Source: Vibrio cortegadensis
GTDB taxonomy: Bacteria > Pseudomonadota > Gammaproteobacteria > Enterobacterales > Vibrionaceae
Direction of reading: 5' to 3'
Assembly (NCBI RefSeq): GCF_024347395.1
Contig: NZ_AP025474.1
Coordinates: 1 to 64,000, forward strand
DNA length: 64,000 nt
Shown here: in pieces, positions 8,981-16,990 of the stretch
Layout: each line of letters opens with the position of its first letter
Position numbering within the stretch: the first letter of the stretch is position 1
Translations under genes and position numbers: made by a program
The notes under the pieces: generated by a model
What the model was told of the DNA's origin: nothing
The model's input: only the letters and a program-made list of their open reading frames with translations
The model's database searches: none

Positions 8981-9000
8981 GTGAAATATCGCAATTGCGG
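8981..9000. promoter_or_regulatory. Predicted XylR site upstream of xylB
   Basis: GTGAAATATCGCAATTGCGG matches the four-member motif GTnAAAnATCnnAATTG, 57 bases before the xylB start codon. Confidence 0.6.
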
Positions 9001-9056
9001 CAGTCGGCTAAAGATAAGATATTCCAGAGAAATAATTACGGTTTAAGGTGAGATGT

Positions 9057-10505
9057 ATGTTTATTGGTATTGATTTAGGAACTTCGGGTATAAAGGCTAT
9101 CGTCCTCAATAGTGCTGGAGATATTTTAGCATCTGAAACAGTGTCGCTTACGGTTTCAAAACCGAAGCCCCTATGGTCTGAACAAAATCCAGAAGATTGG
9201 TGGAATGCTACGTGTGAAGCGATGTGCGGGCTAGGAAGGCAGATAGATCTATCTAACATCGAAGCAATTGGTTTAGCAGGTCAAATGCACGGAGCGGTAC
9301 TGCTTGATAACAAAGGTGATGTTCTTAGGCCCGCTATTTTGTGGAACGATGGTCGCTCTACAGAAGAATGTCGAGAAATTGAAGAGATGATCCCATGTTC
9401 TCGCGAAATTACTGGCAACATGATGATGCCGGGATTCACAGCACCAAAACTATTGTGGGTTAAAAAGAACGAGCCTGAAATTTTTGAACAAGTAGATAAG
9501 GTTCTTCTGCCAAAAGATTACATCCGCTATAAAATGACAGGTGATTTCGCGTGTGATATGTCTGATGCTGCGGGGACAATGTGGCTTGATGTAGGACGAC
9601 GTGATTGGAATGATGAACTTCTCGAAAGTACTGGTCTTGATCTATCTAACATGCCGACCCTGTTTGAAGGAACTCAAGTTACTGGTTCTGTACTTCCTGA
9701 GATTGCAAAAATCTGGGGAATGCCGTGCGCCCCAGTTGTTGCTGGCGCTGGCGATAATGCAGCAGGAGCAATAGGCGTAGGCGTTATTAAACCTGGTCAA
9801 GCAATGCTCTCGCTTGGGACTTCAGGCGTTTACTTTGCAGTTAGTGATAAGTTCATGTCTGCACCTGACAACGCGCTTCACAGCTTCTGTCATGCAATCC
9901 CTAACGTATGGCACACGATGTCAGTGACGTTGAGCGCGGCATCTTGTCTGGCGTGGTTTGCTAAGCAGCATGATACTTCGGTTGTCGAGATCATTGGCGA
10001 AGCCCAGTCACTCGATAAGGAAACAAGCATTATATTTCTGCCTTACTTGTCAGGTGAGAGAACTCCTCATAACGACCCCATCATCAAGGGTGTTTTCTAC
10101 GGAATGACTGAAAAAACATCTCGAGCTGAATTGGCTAAGGCTGTTTTAGAGGGCGTGAGCTTTGCTCTTGCTGATGGCCTTGACACTTTGCATGAGGCAA
10201 GCGACGTGCCGAACGAAATTATGTTGATTGGTGGCGGTGCTCGTAGCGTTTACTGGCGACAAATGCTTGCTAACGTTACGGGCGTTACTCTGAACTATCG
10301 TGATGGTGGTGATATCGGTCCTGCTCTTGGTGCGGCTCGTCTTGCTCAAATTGGTGTCAATAAAGACTGTTCAGTTGAAGATGTATGTCCTCTTCCTGCT
10401 CTTGTTGAAACTTACACGCCAGATGAAGAGCGCTACGCTCAATATCTTATGAAGCGAGCTTCGTTCAAAGAACTTTACTTGCGACTCAAAGGATTCAAAG
10501 GTTAG
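9057..10505 (+). CDS. xylB: Xylulokinase
   Basis: An FGGY-family kinase of 482 residues that phosphorylates D-xylulose to xylulose 5-phosphate with ATP. The N-terminal phosphate loop IGIDLGTSGIKA, the LAGQMHGAVLLD segment with the substrate-binding Met-His, ILWNDGRS, and the ATP-site GAGDNAAGAIGVG are all readable, as is the C-terminal LIGGGARSVYWRQM signature. ATG at 9057 is preferred to the upstream GTG at 9048 because AAGGTG at 9045-9050 is an ideal ribosome binding site for it. It has its own predicted XylR site and a terminator at 10585. Confidence 0.95.
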   Translation: MFIGIDLGTSGIKAIVLNSAGDILASETVSLTVSKPKPLWSEQNPEDWWNATCEAMCGLGRQIDLSNIEAIGLAGQMHGAVLLDNKGDVLRPAILWNDGRSTEECREIEEMIPCSREITGNMMMPGFTAPKLLWVKKNEPEIFEQVDKVLLPKDYIRYKMTGDFACDMSDAAGTMWLDVGRRDWNDELLESTGLDLSNMPTLFEGTQVTGSVLPEIAKIWGMPCAPVVAGAGDNAAGAIGVGVIKPGQAMLSLGTSGVYFAVSDKFMSAPDNALHSFCHAIPNVWHTMSVTLSAASCLAWFAKQHDTSVVEIIGEAQSLDKETSIIFLPYLSGERTPHNDPIIKGVFYGMTEKTSRAELAKAVLEGVSFALADGLDTLHEASDVPNEIMLIGGGARSVYWRQMLANVTGVTLNYRDGGDIGPALGAARLAQIGVNKDCSVEDVCPLPALVETYTPDEERYAQYLMKRASFKELYLRLKGFKG

Positions 10506-10584
10506 ACTGAAAAAACTCAAGTAAAAAATGCTGTTTGGTTAAGTATTAGATCTTGGACCTGAACGGATATTTGGGTGGTAAAAG

Positions 10585-10620
10585 AGGATTGAACATGGAA
10601 ATGTTCGGTCCTTTTTTATT
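10585..10620 (+). terminator. xylB terminator
   Basis: GGATTGAAC and GTTCGGTCC pair through G-U wobbles, with the loop ATGGAAAT, followed by a run of six T. The hairpin and its flanks resemble the one at 16538-16575. Confidence 0.7.
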
Positions 10621-10799
10621 TGGAAGAACAAAATGACTCAGGCTTTCTCTCAGTCGCTTAAGCTGTTGGCGGTATCTGGGTTAACTGTTTATTAAGCTTC
10701 ATGTTTTGTATTTCTTCTTGGTACTAAAGTTTTATGTTACCCGCTGAGTTTGATACTTATGCTAGAGTTGATTCGACTCTTTAAACTATCTAGTCACCT

Positions 10800-10902
10800 A
10801 AATAATCATTATTAGGATTATGGGCATCAACCCGGTCATCCACATCTGCGTCATTATTGGGTTATTAATATCTGACTACATATCTAGTTCGTCTTGAGAC
10901 AT
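10800..10902 (-). pseudogene. Decayed tiny protein with an NPNND-type motif
   Basis: The minus strand starts MSQDELDM, meets an in-frame TAG, shifts frame, and continues with NNDADVDDRVDAHNPNND to a TAG at 10800-10802. The acidic, Asn-rich NPNND pattern recalls the intact 47-residue protein at 42399-42542 (QLNDNNDAYW). The match is short and partly by composition, so it is tentative. The sequence between 10620 and 10800 holds no other recognisable gene. Confidence 0.3.
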
Positions 10903-10959
10903 TTCGCTTGAGTTAGGCCTACTCTTTATTTCCTTATCTAGTTGTAATAGCTTTGGGAT

Positions 10960-11695
10960 AAATGATGTCGATACACATGAAGTTATCAGTGCTGAGGCGT
11001 GACTCGATGAATATTACTCGCAAATATGTGGGTGATTGGGTGAGGGGGATATCCTAGAAATGAAGCGGAAAGATCTGCCTTTGGGCTGATTTGATCATTA
11101 ACAACCTCGTTATAATCTTTTTTGCCAAAAACAAACCACAACTCCAAATCATGCTAAGAACATCGTTAGCTGAGATTCGATGGGAACTGCTACTGGACGT
11201 TATGAAAAGCACAGGTCGTATTTATGATAAGCCTGAGCACAGAATGGCCTTTTAGTGGGGGGCTGTACCAAATAAGGGTACTCCATGGCGAGAGCTTCTT
11301 CCAACGTTTGGCTAATAGATCACTGTCTATCGATGGTTGATTTTTGGTAAAAATGATTTTTTAGATTAATTTTCAATCAGTTATAAATAATATATTTTCA
11401 ATGGGACTTCTTCGATGATTATTTTGTTTGAACACATCAACATAGAACAAAGTGCGTGACTGAAAGCAAACAGGTAAAACCGTGGAGGGAATTCAACGAA
11501 AATTCATTGGCAGTAGGTAGTGGAGGTTTACCGATTTGTTTTGATTTATCAGAAAGGCAAGGCAACTACATATTGCATGTTGAAAGTTTAGTAGGACAAC
11601 TGAATGAAGTTATTACCATTATTTGTGATAAGAGGATGACGGCGGATTTTTCCGTTCTTTATTCGGGAGTATGGGGGAGTCATTGTCATTGCTAA
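10960..11695 (+). pseudogene. Degenerate IS5-family (IS427-like) transposase
   Basis: Several fragments of one or two IS5-type transposases lie in all three frames. At 11151-11363 the start (MLRTSLAEIRWELLLDVMKS, then GRIYDKPEHRM, TPWRELLPTFG) matches the N-terminus of IS427-group enzymes. At 11456-11695 a frame with GGLPICFDLSERQGNYILH is the catalytic-core region. A third piece near 10965-11090 (DDVDTHEVISAEA) may be from another copy. Stops and shifts make all of it inactive. No clear terminal repeats were found. Confidence 0.65.
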
Positions 11696-11885
11696 GCGCT
11701 ATTACGAATAAGGTATAGACAAAGAAGGTATGGATTGTCGCTCATATAAGTCATGTCACTTAGTCGAAAATGATTTCGCTAGGATCAAGCTATTTCAATT
11801 AGACATGAAAAACTAGAAAAAAATAGTGTCAGTATGTTATTTCAGGTATTGATATTAAGTAAAAATAATCATCAGTTTTTAACGG

Positions 11886-11912
11886 ATGCCAATTCTTATT
11901 GGCGTTTTTTTT
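11886..11912 (+). terminator. Terminator hairpin before xylA
   Basis: GCCAAT and ATTGGC form a short stem around TCTT, followed by eight T. No intact plus-strand gene precedes it, so it may insulate xylA from the decayed DNA upstream. Confidence 0.6.
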
Positions 11913-11960
11913 GGGTTTTATTTGACCTCGAACACACAAAACACCCGGGTTGGTGTTTTT

Positions 11961-11980
11961 GTTAAAAATCATAATTGCAG
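11961..11980. promoter_or_regulatory. Predicted XylR site upstream of xylA
   Basis: GTTAAAAATCATAATTGCAG matches the four-member motif GTnAAAnATCnnAATTG, 62 bases before the preferred xylA start codon. Confidence 0.6.
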
Positions 11981-12041
11981 GAAATAGCATAAAAAAAGAT
12001 GATGCCTACGAAATAAAAATTACTTACTAATGGAGCAAATT

Positions 12042-13361
12042 ATGACCGAGCATTTTGCTGGTATCGAAAAGATCCAATACGAAGGTTCAGAATCTACTAA
12101 TCCGCTATCTTTCAAAGCTTACGACCCTAAGAAAGTCATTCTAGGCAAGACAATGGCTGAGCACCTACGCTTTGCTGCTTGTTACTGGCATAACTTCTGC
12201 TGGGAAGGTAGTGATCCGTTCGGCATGAACACATTTGACCGCTCTTGGTTGAAAGGCGCGACTCCAATGGAAATTGCGAAGAAGAAGGCTGATGCTGCTT
12301 TTGAATTTTTCACTAAACTTGGCGTTGAATACTACTGCTTCCACGACACGGATATCGCTCCTGAAGGCAACAACCTAGAAGAGTACGCTAGCAACTTCCA
12401 TGAAATGGTTGACTACTTAGAGCAAAAGCAGAAAGAAACTGGTATGAAGCTTCTTTGGGGTACTGCGAACGCATTCTCTAACCCTCGTTACATGTCTGGT
12501 GCTGCTTCTAACCCGAACCCAGAAGTTTTCGCTTACGCTGCGACTCAAGTATTTAACGCAATGGGCGCAACTATGCGTCTAGGTGGCGAGAACTACGTTC
12601 TTTGGGGTGGTCGTGAGGGTTACGAAACTCTTCTTAACACTGACCTACGTCAAGAGCGTCAACAACTTGGTCGCTTCATGCAGATGGTTGTTGAGCACAA
12701 ACACAAGATTGGCTTTAAAGGCACTATCTTAATCGAGCCTAAACCTCAAGAACCAACTAAGCACCAGTACGACTACGATACTGCGACTGTTTACGGCTTC
12801 CTTAAGGAATTCGGTCTTGAGAACGAAATTAAAGTTAACATCGAAGCTAACCACGCGACTCTTTCTGGTCACAGCTTCCATCATGAAATCGCAACTGCAA
12901 CATCTTTGGGTCTTTTTGGCTCTATTGATGCTAATCGCGGTGACGCTCAACTAGGTTGGGATACAGACCAGTTCCCTAACAGCGTAGAAGAAAACTCGTT
13001 AATCATGTACGAAATCTTGAAAGCCGGTGGTTTCACAACTGGTGGTTTCAACTTCGATACTAAGCTTCGTCGTCAATCAATCGATTCTGCTGACCTATTC
13101 CACGGTCACATCGGCGGTATGGATACAATGGCTCTAGCTCTAGAGAAAGCGGCTAAGATGATCGAGAACGATGTCTTAGGTGAGAATATTGCTGACCGTT
13201 ACAAAGGCTGGAGCGAAGCTCTAGGTTCTAAAATCATGAGCGGTGAAATGTCTCTTGAAGAATTAGCTTGTCATGCTGTAGATACTGACATCAACCCTAA
13301 GCATGTTTCTGGCAAACAAGAGATGCTTGAGAATCTAGTTAACCAAGTGATTTTTAAATAA
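12042..13361 (+). CDS. xylA: Xylose isomerase
   Basis: Converts D-xylose to D-xylulose with divalent metal; cytoplasmic TIM barrel. The 439-residue length equals the long (class II) enzymes such as E. coli XylA. Readable landmarks are LRFAACYWHNFCWEG, the catalytic His in YYCFHDTDIAPEG, LWGGREGYETL, the metal ligand Glu in ILIEPKPQEPTKHQ, and LFGSIDANRGDAQLGWDTDQ with further ligands. ATG at 12042 is preferred to 12030, because GGAG at 12032-12035 then lies six bases upstream. Codon use is strongly biased, as in highly expressed genes. It is a single-gene unit ended at 13391. Confidence 0.97.
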   Translation: MTEHFAGIEKIQYEGSESTNPLSFKAYDPKKVILGKTMAEHLRFAACYWHNFCWEGSDPFGMNTFDRSWLKGATPMEIAKKKADAAFEFFTKLGVEYYCFHDTDIAPEGNNLEEYASNFHEMVDYLEQKQKETGMKLLWGTANAFSNPRYMSGAASNPNPEVFAYAATQVFNAMGATMRLGGENYVLWGGREGYETLLNTDLRQERQQLGRFMQMVVEHKHKIGFKGTILIEPKPQEPTKHQYDYDTATVYGFLKEFGLENEIKVNIEANHATLSGHSFHHEIATATSLGLFGSIDANRGDAQLGWDTDQFPNSVEENSLIMYEILKAGGFTTGGFNFDTKLRRQSIDSADLFHGHIGGMDTMALALEKAAKMIENDVLGENIADRYKGWSEALGSKIMSGEMSLEELACHAVDTDINPKHVSGKQEMLENLVNQVIFK

Positions 13362-13390
13362 ATTATCTGTAGTTAGTCACTAATTTAAAA

Positions 13391-13417
13391 GCGATCACAT
13401 TTGTGGTCGCCTTTTTA
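13391..13417 (+). terminator. xylA terminator
   Basis: GCGATCAC pairs with GTGGTCGC (one G-U), and a C plus five T follow. It lies 30 bases after the xylA stop. Confidence 0.75.
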
Positions 13418-13485
13418 TTTAGGCCAATCTAATTGTCACGATTAGTGAGACTAACCACTCAAATAACACCTCGCATCCGCTATAT

Positions 13486-13505
13486 GTTAAATATCATAAT
13501 TGTTG
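13486..13505. promoter_or_regulatory. Predicted XylR site upstream of the 13725-16442 operon
   Basis: GTTAAATATCATAATTGTTG matches the motif seen before xylR, xylB and xylA. It places the small membrane protein and GH3 glycosidase in the same regulon. Confidence 0.6.
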
Positions 13506-13567
13506 AGAACGCCTAAAAAGCGCACATTGGATGTGAGCAGATAATCTATAACGATGGAACATCAACC

Positions 13568-13669
13568 ATGAAAAAATTATACACTCAAGACAGGCTAAGC
13601 ATGCGCATAGACGTCACTTACAATGACCAAGAAGATGGCAACGTCTTCAACGTTGGCGAAAACTTCTAA
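13568..13669 (+). CDS. Possible 33-residue leader protein
   Basis: An ATG at 13568, with GATGGAAC about ten bases upstream, opens a 34-codon frame ending TAA at 13669. The product starts MKKLYTQDRLSMRIDV and ends GNVFNVGENF. It sits between the XylR site and the membrane protein gene. It could be a leader peptide, a true small protein or the stub of a lost gene. Codons resemble those of neighbouring genes. Nothing else supports function. Confidence 0.3.
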   Translation: MKKLYTQDRLSMRIDVTYNDQEDGNVFNVGENF

Positions 13670-13724
13670 TTTATCCATTTTCAATGGGGTCTAATAAACC
13701 TCACGTTTCTTTATAGGTGACAAA

Positions 13725-14261
13725 ATGAGCAAAAATAAAGAATTTGATGCAGTTATACAAAAAACTGCGAAAGTAAACGTAATCATCAATGCCGCGATAA
13801 ACGGTCTTGTTCCTATTCTTGCAATGGGTAGCATGATTTATGTTCCTGTTATGGGGTTGGGTGGCATGGTGCAGGATTTAGTTTTGATGAACTTCTTCCT
13901 AATCTTCTTTGTATTCTTCTTCGCTCGCCTTGAGTGCATCAACTATGCGAAGAAAAACGGTATACCTGGTATTGCTTACGATCAGCAAACTCACGCTAGC
14001 CTAACCAAGTACCTACAACGCAGCACATTCAAGAACTTCGTAGTCATGTACGTTAAGTATATGGTTACCTGGGCTCTTCCTGTTGTTCTTCTCTGCCTAG
14101 CTATCTACCCAGAAGCTGGCGTACCTCTTGCTGACTTTGTGTTCATCAAAACGACTTTCTCTGTATTCTTAGCTAACCGTGTAGCGATGCTTGGCGGTCA
14201 ACTAGGCGCAATCGATCAAGACAGCATTAAATTAGTTAAAGCGAAAATGGCTAAGGCTTAA
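13725..14261 (+). CDS. Small integral membrane protein, unknown
   Basis: A 178-residue protein with about four membrane segments: residues 15-40 (INAAINGLVPILAMGSMIYV), 50-68 (LVLMNFFLIFFVFFFARLEC), 108-128 (YMVTWALPVVLLCLAIYP) and a weaker one near 135-155. The C-terminus is basic and cytoplasmic-looking. I do not recognise the family. It is too small for a sugar permease but is the only membrane protein in the xylose block. It lies nine bases before the GH3 gene and behind a predicted XylR site, so it is probably cotranscribed with the glycosidase and used with it. Confidence 0.7.
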   Translation: MSKNKEFDAVIQKTAKVNVIINAAINGLVPILAMGSMIYVPVMGLGGMVQDLVLMNFFLIFFVFFFARLECINYAKKNGIPGIAYDQQTHASLTKYLQRSTFKNFVVMYVKYMVTWALPVVLLCLAIYPEAGVPLADFVFIKTTFSVFLANRVAMLGGQLGAIDQDSIKLVKAKMAKA

Positions 14262-14270
14262 GGACTCAAC

Positions 14271-16442
14271 ATGTTTTACGAAAAAATTGGCGCAAGCAAA
14301 GAGCGCTTCCAATCTGAAGCGCAACAATTAGTTCAGCAGATGACCTTAGAAGAAAAAACAAAACTTCTATGTGGTGACTGGGACATCATTGGTAACGTTA
14401 TTAAACATGGTCATGTTTACAATCCTGTTCCTATTAAGTCTTTTGGTTGTGAGCGTCTTGGTGTCCCTGGTATTGGCTTCTCTGATGGTCCTCGTGGCGT
14501 TGTAATGAACGGCTCTACTTGTTTCCCTGTATCAATGGCTCGCGGTGCTTCTTTTGACCGTGACCTAGAGCGTGAAATTGGTGACGTAATTGGTAAAGAA
14601 GTGCGTGCATACGAGGGCGGTAACTACTTTGCCGGTGTTTGTATCAACTTGCTTCGTCACCCTGCTTGGGGGCGCGCTCAAGAAACTTACGGTGAAGATC
14701 CTTACCACGTAGGTGAATTTGGTCTTCAGCTAACTGAATCCGTTCAGGCTCACAATGTAATGGCATGTGTTAAGCACTACGCTATGAACAACATTGAGAA
14801 CTCTCGATTCAAGGTTGATATCGACTGTGACGAACGTACTCTTCACGAAATCTACCTACCTCACTTTAAAAAGTGTGTTGTAGATGGTGGTGCTGCCTCT
14901 CTAATGGGCGCATACAACAAATTCCGTGGTGAACGTGCTTGTGAAAGTAAAGAGCTTTACCAAGACATTCTTCGTGACATGTGGGGCTTCCAAGGCTTCG
15001 TTTCTTCAGACTTCATCTTCGGTATCCGTGATGCTAAGAAAGCTCTAGAAGCAGGCATGGATATGGAAATGCCATCTCCTATCTACTACCACAACGCTCT
15101 AGTTAAGCGCGTGAACGATGGTGAGATTGATGTTTCTTACATTGATACCGCTTGTAAGAACGTAGTGTCTACGGTTCTAGCATTTGATAAGAACACAGAC
15201 CCACAATCTTACGGTCGTCACTTGAGCGGTCATCAAGATCATATCGATCTTGCTAAACGTGCCGCTGAAGAGTGTATGACTCTAATCAAGAACGAAGGTA
15301 ATGTTCTACCTCTAAGCAAGGGTGTTAAGAAAATTCTTGTTGTTGGTAACTTCGCTCTAACGCCTAACACTGGCGATAAAGGTTCAAGTAACACATTCCC
15401 TGAGTACACCACACCACCTCTTGCTGGTCTTAAGACTTACTTCGGTAACTCTGTTGAGATTGTTCACGTAATGGATAGCGAAGTAGAAGAAGCTAAGAAA
15501 CTGGCTAAAGAAGTCGATGCGGTAATCATCTTTGCCGGTTGTGACTTCTCTGACGAGGGTGAATTCCTTGTACCTGACGAAGCTGTTGATTACACGCTTG
15601 TTGGTAAAGGCTACAAAAACAAAGGTCAGCCTCTTCGTGGTGCTTTAGTAGCTAAGCTGATTGGCGGTGGTCAAGACGGTGGTGCTTCTTCAGATGTTGA
15701 GGGTGAAGGCCTTGGTGGCGACCGTAGTAATCTAGGTGTTCGTCCTTCACAAACTCGAATGATTCAAGCTATCGGTAGAATCAACCCTAACACAGTTGTA
15801 AATATCGTAGCTGGTTCTATGATCATGACTACGGATTGGGACGAGTGTGTTCCTGCAATTATGTACAACTGGTACTCAGGTATGGAGGGTGGTAACGCTG
15901 TTGCTCGCACTCTATTTGGTGACGCTAACCCAAGTGGTAAGCTTCCGTTCACTACGCCATACAGCGAAGATGATCTTCCTTACTTCAGTACGACTGATCG
16001 AGACTTTACATATGATTTCTATCACGGTTACTTCCTGCTAGATAAGCAAAATATCAAGCCTATGTATCCGTTTGGTCACGGCCTAAGCTACACCAACTTC
16101 GAGATCAGCAATCATAGTTGTGAGATGTTCGGTGACCGAATCATTGTTAGCGTTGACGTGAAGAACACTGGTGAAGTGTTTGGTAAAGAAGTTGTTCAAG
16201 TGTACGTTGGTAGCAAAAACTCTTCGGTAGAGCGTCACAACAAGGAACTTAAGGGCTTCGAAAAAGTTGGCCTTAATCCTGGCGAAAGCAAAACAGTTAA
16301 AGTTGAAGTGTTGCTTAAGGAGCTTGAATACTTCTGCGATCAAAAACGTGGATTTGTCTTTGAGGATACAACTTACGAGCTTTACGTAGGTAACACCTCA
16401 GACAATGAGAAACTGGTTAAGTTAGACGTTGACCTGAAATAA
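14271..16442 (+). CDS. GH3-family glycosidase (beta-xylosidase/beta-glucosidase type)
   Basis: A 723-residue glycoside hydrolase family 3 enzyme. The N-terminal barrel has LLCGDWDII, GVPGIGFSDGPRGV, a VKHYAMNN substrate-binding Lys-His and the nucleophile Asp in GFQGFVSSDFIFGIRDAKK near residue 247. A second alpha/beta domain (near 360-560) has the Gly-rich loop before DRSNLGVRPSQ, and a fibronectin-III-like domain ends the protein (VKNTGEVFGKEVVQVYVG). There is no signal peptide, so it acts in the cytoplasm on imported oligosaccharides. Coregulation with XylA/XylB suggests xylo-oligosaccharides, but the sequence does not prove it. Codon bias is strong. Confidence 0.88.
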   Translation: MFYEKIGASKERFQSEAQQLVQQMTLEEKTKLLCGDWDIIGNVIKHGHVYNPVPIKSFGCERLGVPGIGFSDGPRGVVMNGSTCFPVSMARGASFDRDLEREIGDVIGKEVRAYEGGNYFAGVCINLLRHPAWGRAQETYGEDPYHVGEFGLQLTESVQAHNVMACVKHYAMNNIENSRFKVDIDCDERTLHEIYLPHFKKCVVDGGAASLMGAYNKFRGERACESKELYQDILRDMWGFQGFVSSDFIFGIRDAKKALEAGMDMEMPSPIYYHNALVKRVNDGEIDVSYIDTACKNVVSTVLAFDKNTDPQSYGRHLSGHQDHIDLAKRAAEECMTLIKNEGNVLPLSKGVKKILVVGNFALTPNTGDKGSSNTFPEYTTPPLAGLKTYFGNSVEIVHVMDSEVEEAKKLAKEVDAVIIFAGCDFSDEGEFLVPDEAVDYTLVGKGYKNKGQPLRGALVAKLIGGGQDGGASSDVEGEGLGGDRSNLGVRPSQTRMIQAIGRINPNTVVNIVAGSMIMTTDWDECVPAIMYNWYSGMEGGNAVARTLFGDANPSGKLPFTTPYSEDDLPYFSTTDRDFTYDFYHGYFLLDKQNIKPMYPFGHGLSYTNFEISNHSCEMFGDRIIVSVDVKNTGEVFGKEVVQVYVGSKNSSVERHNKELKGFEKVGLNPGESKTVKVEVLLKELEYFCDQKRGFVFEDTTYELYVGNTSDNEKLVKLDVDLK

Positions 16443-16537
16443 GACAGTAACTTGTCATCACAAAAGCCCTCGTCATTGAAAATGACGTTCAGATAGGCAT
16501 TCGCGCTCGAACTTGAACGGAAATTTGGCTGGGACAA

Positions 16538-16575
16538 AAAGGACTGAACGTGGGAACGTTCGGTCCTTTCTTTTA
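16538..16575 (+). terminator. Terminator of the GH3 operon
   Basis: AAAGGACTGAACG pairs with CGTTCGGTCCTTT (one G-U) around TGGGAA, then CTTTT follows. The hairpin and flanking sequence resemble the xylB terminator at 10585. Confidence 0.75.
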
Positions 16576-16652
16576 TCTGATTCAGGCTTTTTCTCATCTG
16601 TTTAAGCTTCGTTTAATACATACCTCTGAATGATTTCTCTCTTTTATCCAAC

Positions 16653-16815
16653 CTAAGAGGACTTCGATGCCTGAGATTTTAAATCATGCCGACGAATGTA
16701 ATCGCTTAAAGTACTCATTGAAATATCCAATAATTTAGCAATAGGTGCCCAGCTTAATCCCATAAGTAAGTATTCTATGATTTTTTCTTTCTGCTTTCTT
16801 GAAAATGTCACTTAT
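16653..16815 (-). pseudogene. Resolvase C-terminal HTH fragment
   Basis: The minus strand encodes VTFSRKQKEKIIEYLLMGLS, then WAPIAKLLDISMSTLSDYIR, and ends at TAG 16653-16655. It is the DNA-binding end of a Tn3-type serine recombinase; the frame is closed directly upstream, so the catalytic domain is lost. It resembles the remnant at 5075-5208. The rest of 16443-16990 holds the terminator and a hairpin (about 16923-16962) before the sulfatase 3' end. Confidence 0.5.
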
Positions 16816-16990
16816 ATATCTCGCCAGCTAAAAGACTTTCACAATATTGCTGAAACTTAATACTTCAGGGAAGAAGGAAAGAACATTCCCAAAACCTTTA
16901 AATTTAAGCCCCAACGGTATGCTAAAAAAATGCCGTTCACTCTTCAGTGAACGGCATTGACTAATTGAAGGTTTTTATTATCACGGCTAC

